Assembly (NCBI RefSeq): GCF_023721795.1
Contig: NZ_JAMQYE010000001.1
Location: 2,287,671 to 2,351,670 of the forward strand
Length of the DNA: 64,000 nt
Direction: 5' to 3'
Source: Zeimonas sediminis
Lineage (GTDB): Bacteria; Pseudomonadota; Gammaproteobacteria; Burkholderiales; Burkholderiaceae_E
The position numbers were made by a program, and so were the translations under genes. Shown here one piece after another: positions 57,662 through 64,000 of this stretch. The stretch's first letter is position 1. Every line of letters starts with the position of its first letter. Below the pieces are notes generated by a model. It was not told where the DNA came from and did not search any database. It saw only the letters and a list, made by a program, of their open reading frames with translations.

Positions 57662-58642
57662 TCACCGATTTTCGACCTTAGCCTTCTGATTTCGAGAACG
57701 CTTGGCCGATCGACTCGGCGCGCTGGCGCGGGGAGCGGCGCGGCCGGCGCCCTCGGCCATCCTTTGCTTCAGCGAGTCCGCCACGCGCTCGGCCGCCACC
57801 GACAGGGTGCGCGAGGCGCTCGCCACCAGCGTGACCCGAGTGCCCCGCAGCAGCGCGTCCTCGAGAGGCACGGCGACCAGCCGGCCGTCGGCCACCTCGG
57901 CCCGCACCGAGTCCATCGGCAGGAACGTCACGTAGTCGGTGCGCTCGACCATCCGCCACGCGAAGCTCAGCGTATTGGTCTCGAGCGCCGCGTTCATCGC
58001 CAGCCGGCCGGTGGCCCGCACCCGGTCGATCAGCTGCCGGATCCCGAAAGAGCGATCCGGCAACACGATTCGCCAGGCGACCGCGTCGGCGAGGCGGCAG
58101 GCCCGCTTGCCGGCGAGCGGGTGATGCGGGGCGACGATCGCGCAGAGCGGCTGGCTCATGGTGGCCAGCTCGAGCAGGTCGCGCCGCGGGGACTGCCCGA
58201 ACAGGATCCCGATGTCGACCCTGTGTTCGGCAACCGCCTCGGCCACCGCCTGGGAGCCCATCGCCGAAACGGTCAGCGCGAGGCCCGGATGCCCGGCCAG
58301 GAAATCCTCGGCGAAGCCGGGCATGAAGCCCGAGAGCAGTCCCTCGACGCACGCGATGTCGACCTGGCCGCGCTCCAGCGCCTCGAATTCGTGGATCTGC
58401 CCGCGCAGCTTCTCCAGCCTGGCGCGGGAGTCGTCGGCGTACTGCAGCAGCAGCCTGCCCGCGGGCGTCAGTGTCATCCCGCGCGCCCGCCGCTCGAACA
58501 GCGCAACCCCGAGTTCGTGCTCGAGCACCGCGATCTGCCGGCTCAGGGCGCTCTGCGCCACGAAGAGGCGCTCGGCCGCATGACGCAGCGAGCCTTGCAG
58601 CGCGACTTCGCGGAAGTACCTTAGACTCGTCGTTTCGATCAC
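57662..58642 (-). CDS. LysR-family regulator, paralogue 1
   Basis: 326 aa from GTG 58642. Helix-turn-helix: SLRYFREVALQGSLRHAAER, LFVAQSALSRQIAVLEHELG. Co-inducer domain from about 90, containing LPDRSFGIRQLIDRVRATGR. The C-terminal 30 residues are basic and low in complexity. The divergent gene at 58668 shares the same LPDRSFGIR block, so the two are probably paralogues. It may control the Liv operon downstream (66 bases to its first gene) or the aldehyde dehydrogenase genes. Confidence 0.9.
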   Translation of the reverse strand: MIETTSLRYFREVALQGSLRHAAERLFVAQSALSRQIAVLEHELGVALFERRARGMTLTPAGRLLLQYADDSRARLEKLRGQIHEFEALERGQVDIACVEGLLSGFMPGFAEDFLAGHPGLALTVSAMGSQAVAEAVAEHRVDIGILFGQSPRRDLLELATMSQPLCAIVAPHHPLAGKRACRLADAVAWRIVLPDRSFGIRQLIDRVRATGRLAMNAALETNTLSFAWRMVERTDYVTFLPMDSVRAEVADGRLVAVPLEDALLRGTRVTLVASASRTLSVAAERVADSLKQRMAEGAGRAAPRASAPSRSAKRSRNQKAKVENR

Positions 58643-58667
58643 CGCTCGCCCTCTTCGATCGCCACGG

Positions 58668-59567
58668 ATGATGCAGCCGCAGGCCCTCAAGTACTTCGCC
58701 GAAGTGGCCCGGTCCGGCTCGCTGCGACACGCGTCCGAAGTCTTCGACATAGTACCGAGCGCGATCAGCAGACAGATCGCCCAGCTCGAGCAGCAGCTCG
58801 GTGTCGTGCTGTTCGAACGCTCCACTCGCGGCATGGCCCTCACCGAGGCCGGGCGGGTGCTGCTCGAGCACGTCGACGACGCCGACCGCCGGATCGGCGC
58901 GCTGCGGCGCCGGCTCGACGACCTCAGCGAGCTTCGGCGCGGCACCATCCGGCTCGCGGTGGTCGAGGCGGTGACCAACGACTTCCTGCCGCGCACGCTC
59001 GCGCGCTTCGCCGAGCGCCATCCGGGCATCGAGTTCCACGTCTCGGTCTGCGGCACCGGGGACATCGCGGACCGGCTCGCGTCGAACGCCGCCGAAGTGG
59101 CGCTCGCCTTCAACTCACCTTCGCGCGACGACCTTCTTCTGCGCGCGCGGATTCCCCAGCCCCTGCAGCTGGTGTGCGCGCCCGGCCATCCGCTGCTGGC
59201 GCACGGCTCGCTGTCGATGAGGCAGCTCGACGGCGTCGCGGCCGCCCTGCCCGATCGCAGCTTCGGCATCCGGCGCCTGATCGAGCAGGCCGAGGCGTCG
59301 GCGCGCGTGCGCCTGCGGGTTGCCCTGGAAAGCGACTCGCTGCAGCTGATCAAGAACGTGGTGGCGAGCACCGAGCTGGTCTCCTTCATGCCGCCGATGA
59401 CCTTCACCCGGGAACTGGCGACGGGCTCCCTCGCGGCGATCGACCTCCAGGGGCCGGTGTTCGCGAAGGCCTCGATCGACGTGCTCACCGCGCGCGGCCA
59501 CGAGATCTCGCACGCGGCGCGCCGCTTCCTCGACTTCCTGGTGCGCGCGGCCCGCAAGACACGCTGA
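58668..59567 (+). CDS. LysR-family regulator, paralogue 2
   Basis: 299 aa from ATG 58668 (a second ATG follows directly). HTH: ALKYFAEVARSGSLRHASEV, FDIVPSAISRQIAQLEQQLG. Co-inducer domain contains LPDRSFGIRRLIEQAEASAR, matching the neighbour's block. Only 25 bases separate the two start codons. The gene points toward the aldehyde dehydrogenase gene 150 bases downstream. Confidence 0.9.
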   Translation: MMQPQALKYFAEVARSGSLRHASEVFDIVPSAISRQIAQLEQQLGVVLFERSTRGMALTEAGRVLLEHVDDADRRIGALRRRLDDLSELRRGTIRLAVVEAVTNDFLPRTLARFAERHPGIEFHVSVCGTGDIADRLASNAAEVALAFNSPSRDDLLLRARIPQPLQLVCAPGHPLLAHGSLSMRQLDGVAAALPDRSFGIRRLIEQAEASARVRLRVALESDSLQLIKNVVASTELVSFMPPMTFTRELATGSLAAIDLQGPVFAKASIDVLTARGHEISHAARRFLDFLVRAARKTR

Positions 59568-59684
59568 GCCCCGGCCGCGCTGCCGCGGGGCCGCGCGCCG
59601 AGCGCGCCGTTCTCCGCGGCGTTCTCATTCCAGCAACGCGCCGTTGCCGCCCCGTGCCTTTTCCTGCCGCGGCGAGGGGCGTCA

Positions 59685-59705
59685 AATGGCGGTTTTCGCA
59701 CCATT
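59685..59705. promoter_or_regulatory. inverted repeat AATGG-N11-CCATT
   Basis: Perfect five-base arms with an 11-base spacer lie 15 bases before the TTG start of the aldehyde dehydrogenase gene, within 150 bases otherwise empty of features. Spacing is LysR-like, though the core is not a T-N11-A box. Five-base arms can occur by chance, so confidence is low. Confidence 0.25.
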
Positions 59706-59719
59706 CCGGAGCACCCGAA

Positions 59720-61174
59720 TTGCAGACCGAAGCGATCCTCTCCCCCTACGATGGCTCCAAGGTCGGCGACATGCCGGTCTGCTCGGCCGAGGACATCGAG
59801 CGTTCGATCGGCCGCGCGCAGGCCGCCTACCAGGTCATGCGCAAGCTGCCGCGCTTCGCCCGCGCCGACATCCTCGCCCGGGCCGCCGAGATCCTGCGCA
59901 GGCGCCGCGAGGAGTTCGCGCGCCTGATCGCGGCCGAGGCCGGCAAGCCGCTGTACGACGCGCGCGGCGAGGTCTCCCGCGCCACCTTCAACCTGTCGAA
60001 CGCGGCCGCCGAGGCCCGGCGCTTCGGCGGCGAGGAAGTGCCGCTCGACATGGACGCCGGCGTGTTCGAGTACCAGACGACCGACAGCGAGGGCCGCGCG
60101 GTCTCGCTGGACAAGCTCGACCTGGAGGCGCTGGCGAAGATCCGCCGGCGCGTGGGCATCGCGCGCCGCTACCCGATCGGCGTGGTGCTGGCGATCGCGC
60201 CGTTCAACTTCCCGCTGAACCTGGTGCTGCACAAGGTGGCGCCGGCGCTGGCCGTGGGCAACAGCGTCGTGCTCAAGCCCGCGCCGCAGACGCCGCTCAC
60301 CTCGCGCCTGCTGCAGGAGGTGCTGGCCGAGGCCGGGCTGCCCGACGGCGCGCTCGAGGTCTGCCACTGCCCGGTGCCGCTCGCCGAGGCCATGGTCCGG
60401 GACGAGCGCTTCGCGATGGTCAGCTTCACCGGCAGCGCGAAGGTCGGCTGGCACATCAAGGACATCGCGGGCCGGAAGAAGGTCGCGCTGGAGCTGGGCG
60501 GCAACGGCGCGGTGATCGTGGCCGAAGACGCCGACCTCGACTACGCGGCGGCGCGCTGCGTGCGCGGCGGGGTCGTGTACGGCGGGCAGTACTGCATCGG
60601 CGTGCAGCGAATCCTCGTGCAGCGCAGCGTCGCGGCCCGCTTCACCGAGTTGCTGGTCGAGAAGGTCAAGGCCTGCAAGGTCGGCAACCCGATGGAGGAA
60701 GGCGTCGACGTCGGGCCGGTGATCGACGAGAACGCCGCGATCCGCATCCAGTCCTGGGTCGACGAAGCCGTTTCGCAGGGCGCCCGGCTGCTGTGCGGCG
60801 GCAAGCGCGAGCGCGCAGTCGTCCTGCCCACCGTGCTGACCGACACCCGGCCCGGCATGAAGGTCGAGGACGACGAGATCTTCGGGCCGGTGCTGACGGT
60901 GAACGCCTACGACACCTTCGACGAGGCGGTGCAGCGCGCCGCCGACTCGCGCTACGGCCTGCAGGGCGGGCTGTTCACCCAGGACCTGCGCCGCGCGTTC
61001 CGCGCGATCGAGGACTGGGAGGTCGGCGGCCTGATGATCAACGACGTGCCGATCTACCGGATCGACAACATGCCGTTCGGCGGCTGGAAGGAGTCGGGCT
61101 TCGGCCGCGAAGGCACCCGGTACGCGATGGAAGAGATGAGCGACATCCGGCACCTGGTGGTCAACTATGCCTGA
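59720..61174 (+). CDS. aldehyde dehydrogenase, lactaldehyde/phosphonoacetaldehyde/GapN-like branch
   Basis: 484 aa with a TTG start at 59720 (GGAG eight bases upstream; the first in-frame ATG would cut the N-terminus). NAD site and motifs: APFNFPLNLVLHKVAPALAVG, SFTGSAKVGW, ELGGNGAVIV with the general-base Glu, and GGQYCIGVQR with the catalytic Cys. End block YRIDNMPFGGWKESGFGREG is typical of this branch. Substrate unknown. Overlaps the next gene by eight bases. Confidence 0.88.
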   Translation: MQTEAILSPYDGSKVGDMPVCSAEDIERSIGRAQAAYQVMRKLPRFARADILARAAEILRRRREEFARLIAAEAGKPLYDARGEVSRATFNLSNAAAEARRFGGEEVPLDMDAGVFEYQTTDSEGRAVSLDKLDLEALAKIRRRVGIARRYPIGVVLAIAPFNFPLNLVLHKVAPALAVGNSVVLKPAPQTPLTSRLLQEVLAEAGLPDGALEVCHCPVPLAEAMVRDERFAMVSFTGSAKVGWHIKDIAGRKKVALELGGNGAVIVAEDADLDYAAARCVRGGVVYGGQYCIGVQRILVQRSVAARFTELLVEKVKACKVGNPMEEGVDVGPVIDENAAIRIQSWVDEAVSQGARLLCGGKRERAVVLPTVLTDTRPGMKVEDDEIFGPVLTVNAYDTFDEAVQRAADSRYGLQGGLFTQDLRRAFRAIEDWEVGGLMINDVPIYRIDNMPFGGWKESGFGREGTRYAMEEMSDIRHLVVNYA

Positions 61175-62006
61175 GGCCGGCCCGCGCGCCGGCCGCTCGC
61201 CCGCCGCTGCCGCAGGCGGCGGGTCGGCGGCGCCGCTGGCCGTCGGCATCGCCGGCCTCGGCAACATCGGGCTCGACGTCGCGCGCTGGCTGGTCGGCGC
61301 CGCGCCGCCGGGGCTGCGGCTGGCCGCCGCGGGCGGCCGCGACCCCGCAGCCGTCGCGGACCGACTGGCCGCACTCGGCAGCGATGCGCGCGCGGTCGCG
61401 CTGCCCGAACTGATCGATCACTGCGACGTGCTGGTCGACTGCCTCGCGCCCGAGGCCTCGGCCGAGCTGCTCGACGCCTGCGTGGAGAGCGGCAAGACGC
61501 TGGTGCCGGTCAGCGTCTGCGTGCTGCTGCTGAACCCCGGGCTGCTCGAGCGGGCGCGCCGGTCGGGCACCCGCGTGATCGTGCCCTCCGGCGCAGTGGC
61601 CGGGCTCGACGCGCTGCGCGCCGCCGCGATCGGCGAGCTGCGCGCGGTGCGGGTCAAGACCAGCAAGCCCCCGGCGGGACTCGACGGCAAGGCGGCCGAC
61701 GCACCGCAGCAGCTGTTCGCCGGCGACGCGCTCGAGGCCTGCCGCGCCTGGCCGCGCAACGTGAACATCGCGGCCACGCTTGCGCTGGCCGGGCTGGGCG
61801 GCGAGCGCACCGAGGTGCAGATCTGGAGCGACCCGGCGCTCGCGCGCAACGTTCACGAGATCGAGATCGACAGCGACGCCACCTCGATCCGGATGCGGAT
61901 CGAGAACCGGCCGAGCGCGGCCAATCCGCGAAGCAGCGCGCTGACCGCGCAGAGCGTGTGCGAGGCGCTGCGGGGGCTGGTGGAGCCGGTGCGGGTGGGG
62001 ACCTGA
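61167..62006 (+). CDS. aspartate dehydrogenase-like protein (NadX family)
   Basis: 279 aa. N-terminal low-complexity leader, Rossmann start VGIAGLGNIGLDVARWL, SGAVAGLDALRAAAIG and WPRNVNIAATLALAGLG, the hallmark of L-aspartate dehydrogenase. A C-terminal VRIRMRIENRPSAANPRSS-like segment (SIRMRIENRPS) is present. NadX makes iminoaspartate or oxaloacetate, but relatives act on other amino acids. Cotranslated with the aldehyde dehydrogenase. The pairing suggests oxidation of an amino aldehyde or amino acid; no NAD genes are adjacent. Confidence 0.84.
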   Translation: MPEAGPRAGRSPAAAAGGGSAAPLAVGIAGLGNIGLDVARWLVGAAPPGLRLAAAGGRDPAAVADRLAALGSDARAVALPELIDHCDVLVDCLAPEASAELLDACVESGKTLVPVSVCVLLLNPGLLERARRSGTRVIVPSGAVAGLDALRAAAIGELRAVRVKTSKPPAGLDGKAADAPQQLFAGDALEACRAWPRNVNIAATLALAGLGGERTEVQIWSDPALARNVHEIEIDSDATSIRMRIENRPSAANPRSSALTAQSVCEALRGLVEPVRVGT

Positions 62007-62036
62007 GCCGAGCTTTTGCCGCGGGGCGGCGAGGAC

Positions 62037-62042
62037 TACAAT
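62037..62042 (+). promoter_or_regulatory. possible -10 (TACAAT) of the MNT-HEPN operon
   Basis: Sits 22 bases before the ATG at 62064 in an intergenic gap. The best -35-like hexamer, TTGCCG (62016-62021), is 15 bases away, a little short. A weak sigma-70-like promoter is possible. Confidence 0.4.
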
Positions 62043-62063
62043 CGGCTGCACGTGGAGCCGATC

Positions 62064-62354
62064 ATGAATGCCGCCGAAGCGCTGAGGTTACTCAGGGAGA
62101 GCAAGCCGGTGCTCGCCGCTCGCTATGGCGTCACCGAGCTCGCCCTGTTCGGCTCGACAGCGAGAAACACGGCCCGTTCCGACAGCGACGTCGACGTTCT
62201 GGTTTCCTTCGACGGCCCCGCCACTTCAGAGCGCTACTTCGGCGTCCAGTTCTACCTCGAGGATCTGCTCGGTCGCCCGGTCGATCTGGTCACCGACAAG
62301 GCATTGCGACCCGAACTTCGCCCGTACGTCGAGCGCGAGGCGGTGCATGTCTGA
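62064..62354 (+). CDS. MNT-type nucleotidyltransferase (antitoxin of MNT-HEPN module)
   Basis: 96 aa from ATG 62064, GGAG eight bases upstream. The hallmark GS-x-AR...D-x-D occurs as LFGSTARNTARSDSDVDVLV at 29-48, and the next strand gives DLVTDKALRPELR. MNT proteins AMPylate the partner HEPN toxin. The stop overlaps the HEPN ATG by eight bases. Frame intact. Confidence 0.9.
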   Translation: MNAAEALRLLRESKPVLAARYGVTELALFGSTARNTARSDSDVDVLVSFDGPATSERYFGVQFYLEDLLGRPVDLVTDKALRPELRPYVEREAVHV

Positions 62355-62699
62355 CCCGGTCGGCCGCGCCTGGCACTTCTACCTCGACGACATGATTCGG
62401 TTCGCCGAAAGGGTTGCCTCCTATACGGAGGGATTCGATCGATCCGGATTCGCGTCGAGCGGGCTCCGTACGACGCCACGCTCCGCAATCACGAGTTGAT
62501 CGGAGAGGCCGCGACGCACATTCCAGCCGAGATTCGGGCAGCAAACCCACAGATTCCTTGGCGGCAGATCATCGCGACGCGCAATCGCCTGATCCATGGG
62601 TATCTTGGGATCGACGACGACACCTTGTGGAGCATCGTCGAAGCCGACATACCCGCACTACTGCTCGCACTTCGGGCGCTCCGAAAGGCTGTCGCCTGA
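62347..62699 (+). pseudogene. HEPN (DUF86) toxin gene, frame broken
   Basis: From ATG 62347 the reading SDPVGRAWHFYLDDMIRFAE, then ASYTEGFDRSGFASSGLR, fits a DUF86 HEPN start but runs to a stop near 62499. From 62469 the second frame gives YDATLRNHELIGEAATHIPA and the catalytic RNRLIHGY (RX4H) then YLGIDDDTLWSIVEADIPAL. The two halves line up into a normal 117 aa HEPN protein if one base is missing after CG at 62467-62468. So the toxin is split; either a real frameshift or a sequence error. MNT is intact. Confidence 0.8.
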
Positions 62700-62709
62700 G
62701 ACAACCCGC

Positions 62710-63504
62710 TCAGCGAGTCGCGGCCACCAGCCCGCCGTCGACCACGATTTCGGTCGCGGTGATGTAACGGCTCTCGTCGGCGGCGAGGAACACGACCGCG
62801 TTGGCCACGTCCCAGCCGCTGCCCATGTGCTGCATCGGCACCTGCTTGTGGCGGTGCGCGATGAAGCCCTCGGTGTCGCCCTTCGCGTACTTGGCGGCAA
62901 GCCCCTCGATCAGCGGCGTGTGCATCAGGCCCGGCACCACGCAGTTCAGCCGGATGCCCTCGGCCGCGTGGATGATCGCGGTGGTGCGGGTGAACTGCAT
63001 CAGCGCCGCCTTGGCCGCGGCGTAGGCCACCTGCGGCTTGCCGATGTAGCGCAGGCCGGCCACCGACGAGATGTTCACGATCGAGCCGCCGCCCTGCTTC
63101 TGCATGATCGGGATCACCCGCTTGCACGACAGGAAGGCGCCCTTCAGGTTGACCTCCAGCTGCTGGTCCCAGGTCTCCTCGGCCATGTCGACCGGGCCGC
63201 CGGGCTGCGACAGGCCCACGTTGTTGACCAGGATGTCGATGCGGCCGAAGCGGGCCAGGCAGTCGTCGACCACGCGGAAGACGTCTTCGGCGCGGGTCAC
63301 GTCGCAGGCCTCGACGTGGATCGCGTTGCCCTCGGCCTCGATCGCCTTCTGCGTGACCTGGGCATTCTCGAGCTTCAGGTCGGTGCCGTAGACGCGCGCG
63401 CCCTGGCGTGCGAGCAAGGCAGCGGTGGCACGGCCGTTGCCCCAGCCTTCGGCGACGGCGCCGCAGCCCATGACCAGGGCGACCTTTCCGGTGAGATCGA
63501 GCAT
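62710..63504 (-). CDS. SDR-family oxidoreductase
   Basis: 264 aa from ATG 63504. Dinucleotide motif region is VALVMGCGAVAEGWGNGRATA, with extra residues between the glycines compared with the classical TGxxxGxG; NNVG in place of NNAG; catalytic Ser in NISSVAGLRY, Tyr/Lys in AYAAAKAAL. End YITATEIVVDGGLVAATR. A GAGGA site is ahead of the ATG. Closest in layout to 2-hydroxycyclohexane- or hydroxysteroid-type SDRs, without certainty. Stop converges on the HEPN gene. Confidence 0.87.
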   Translation of the reverse strand: MLDLTGKVALVMGCGAVAEGWGNGRATAALLARQGARVYGTDLKLENAQVTQKAIEAEGNAIHVEACDVTRAEDVFRVVDDCLARFGRIDILVNNVGLSQPGGPVDMAEETWDQQLEVNLKGAFLSCKRVIPIMQKQGGGSIVNISSVAGLRYIGKPQVAYAAAKAALMQFTRTTAIIHAAEGIRLNCVVPGLMHTPLIEGLAAKYAKGDTEGFIAHRHKQVPMQHMGSGWDVANAVVFLAADESRYITATEIVVDGGLVAATR

Positions 63505-63727
63505 CGGGGAGTCCTCGGCAGATGGCGAATGCGGCGATGCTACCAAGCGGGCCGCCCGCCCGGCGCGGCGCCGCCCCGCGAGCGTTCCGGGAAGATTCCC
63601 GCCCGCCACGGCCGGGGCCCCGGAAAGCCGCGCCAGCGCGCCCCGCGAGGCGTATAAAGGAAGCTTGGGACGCGCGGGCCGGCCCGGTGCGCGCGCCGAC
63701 CGGAAACGGCTCGACCCGCACACACGC

Positions 63728-64000
63728 ATGAACGCCCGCAGGAAGCTGCTCGCAGGCGCCCTGGCCGCGGCGCTCGCCGCCGGCCTGTACTGGGCGCTTC
63801 GCGAGACCGGCGCACTGGCCACGATCATGGACGCCGACGCGCTGCACGCGCAGATCGTGCGGATCGGCGCCTGGGGACCCGCGCTCGTCGTCGCGCTGAT
63901 GATGCTCGCGATCGTGGCCAGCCCGCTGCCCAGCGCGCCGATCGCGCTGGCCGCGGGCGCGGCCTACGGCGACGGCTGGGGCACCCTGTACGTGCTGCTG
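63728..64000 (+). CDS. TVP38/TMEM64 (VTT-domain) membrane protein, 5' part
   Basis: The open frame from ATG 63728 runs 91 codons to the window edge. A hydrophobic segment follows NARRKLLAG, then AQIVRIGAWGPALVVAL, SPLPSAPIALAAGAAYGDGW, typical of the DedA/TVP38 family start. Family proteins are multi-pass and handle lipid transport. A TATAAA (63653-63658) 70 bases upstream might be a -10. The 3' end is outside the window. Confidence 0.82.
   Translation, partial: MNARRKLLAGALAAALAAGLYWALRETGALATIMDADALHAQIVRIGAWGPALVVALMMLAIVASPLPSAPIALAAGAAYGDGWGTLYVLL

Noticed and set aside
57662..61267. A 1201-codon open frame on the minus strand through the LysR and ALDH region
   Set aside because: Only the portion 57662-58642 is the LysR gene. 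The upstream part lies opposite the second LysR and the aldehyde dehydrogenase, whose domains are clear.

Overview
The window is GC-rich (roughly 70%), gene-dense bacterial chromosome, most like a betaproteobacterium of the order Burkholderiales. The clues are the block argS / SPOR protein / DsbA / SDR, a CX14CX2C-type QueE, a DbpA helicase beside a RIO1-like kinase, many Liv-type and TRAP transporters, and strong G/C third positions. Those third positions keep very long false frames open opposite real genes. I saw no rRNA, tRNA, CRISPR array, insertion sequence or prophage. I translated the genes by eye from the sequence. Family names rest on recognised motifs, not on database searches.

Layout. 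1-6.3 kb: the 3' end of rsmI, then a leftward operon argS - SPOR - dsbA - SDR - BtuF-like receptor - rlpA. 6.3-12.2 kb: acyl-CoA synthetase, a rightward thioredoxin / DUF6394-like / two-RCK potassium channel group, and a cystathionine beta-lyase-like enzyme. 12.2-20.2 kb: a sensor kinase with a degenerate receiver, an AhpD-like protein, a luciferase-like oxidoreductase, a CytX-type permease under a TPP riboswitch, a four-module rhodanese, and a Gate-domain membrane protein. 20.2-27 kb: rightward small redox enzymes, a c-type cytochrome, a CPBP protease, an SDR, an AbrB-type membrane protein and a class III aminotransferase.

27-36 kb is a catabolic island. A leftward ABC-transporter operon contains one polypeptide fusing LivM, LivG and LivF, and ends with an HpxZ/AtzH-like gene. 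Divergent from it run an NTF2-like protein, a polysaccharide-deacetylase-fold (PuuE-like) hydrolase, an amidase and a GntR/FCD regulator. The intergenic region holds a perfect dyad that fits the FadR-subfamily operator pattern. This looks like uptake and stepwise hydrolysis of an amide- or ureide-type nitrogen compound.

36-45 kb: an RcnB-like protein, queE and a triple-module queD, a membrane-anchored Mrr-like nuclease, a RIO1-like kinase, dbpA, a macrodomain-like orphan, an old yellow enzyme and a higBA module. 45-52 kb: an MFS exporter, a TRAP transporter with a LigI-like hydrolase, and a second MFS protein. 52-62 kb: a complete Liv operon ending in a CnbZ-like gene, two paralogous head-to-head LysR genes, an aldehyde dehydrogenase and an aspartate-dehydrogenase-like enzyme. 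62-64 kb: an MNT-HEPN module, an SDR and the start of a TVP38/VTT membrane protein.

The most unusual points are the LivM-LivG-LivF triple fusion, the three-module QueD with split catalytic residues, the macrodomain-like orphan, and two unrelated toxin-antitoxin loci in which each toxin frame is broken by an apparent single-base loss while the antitoxin frame is intact.
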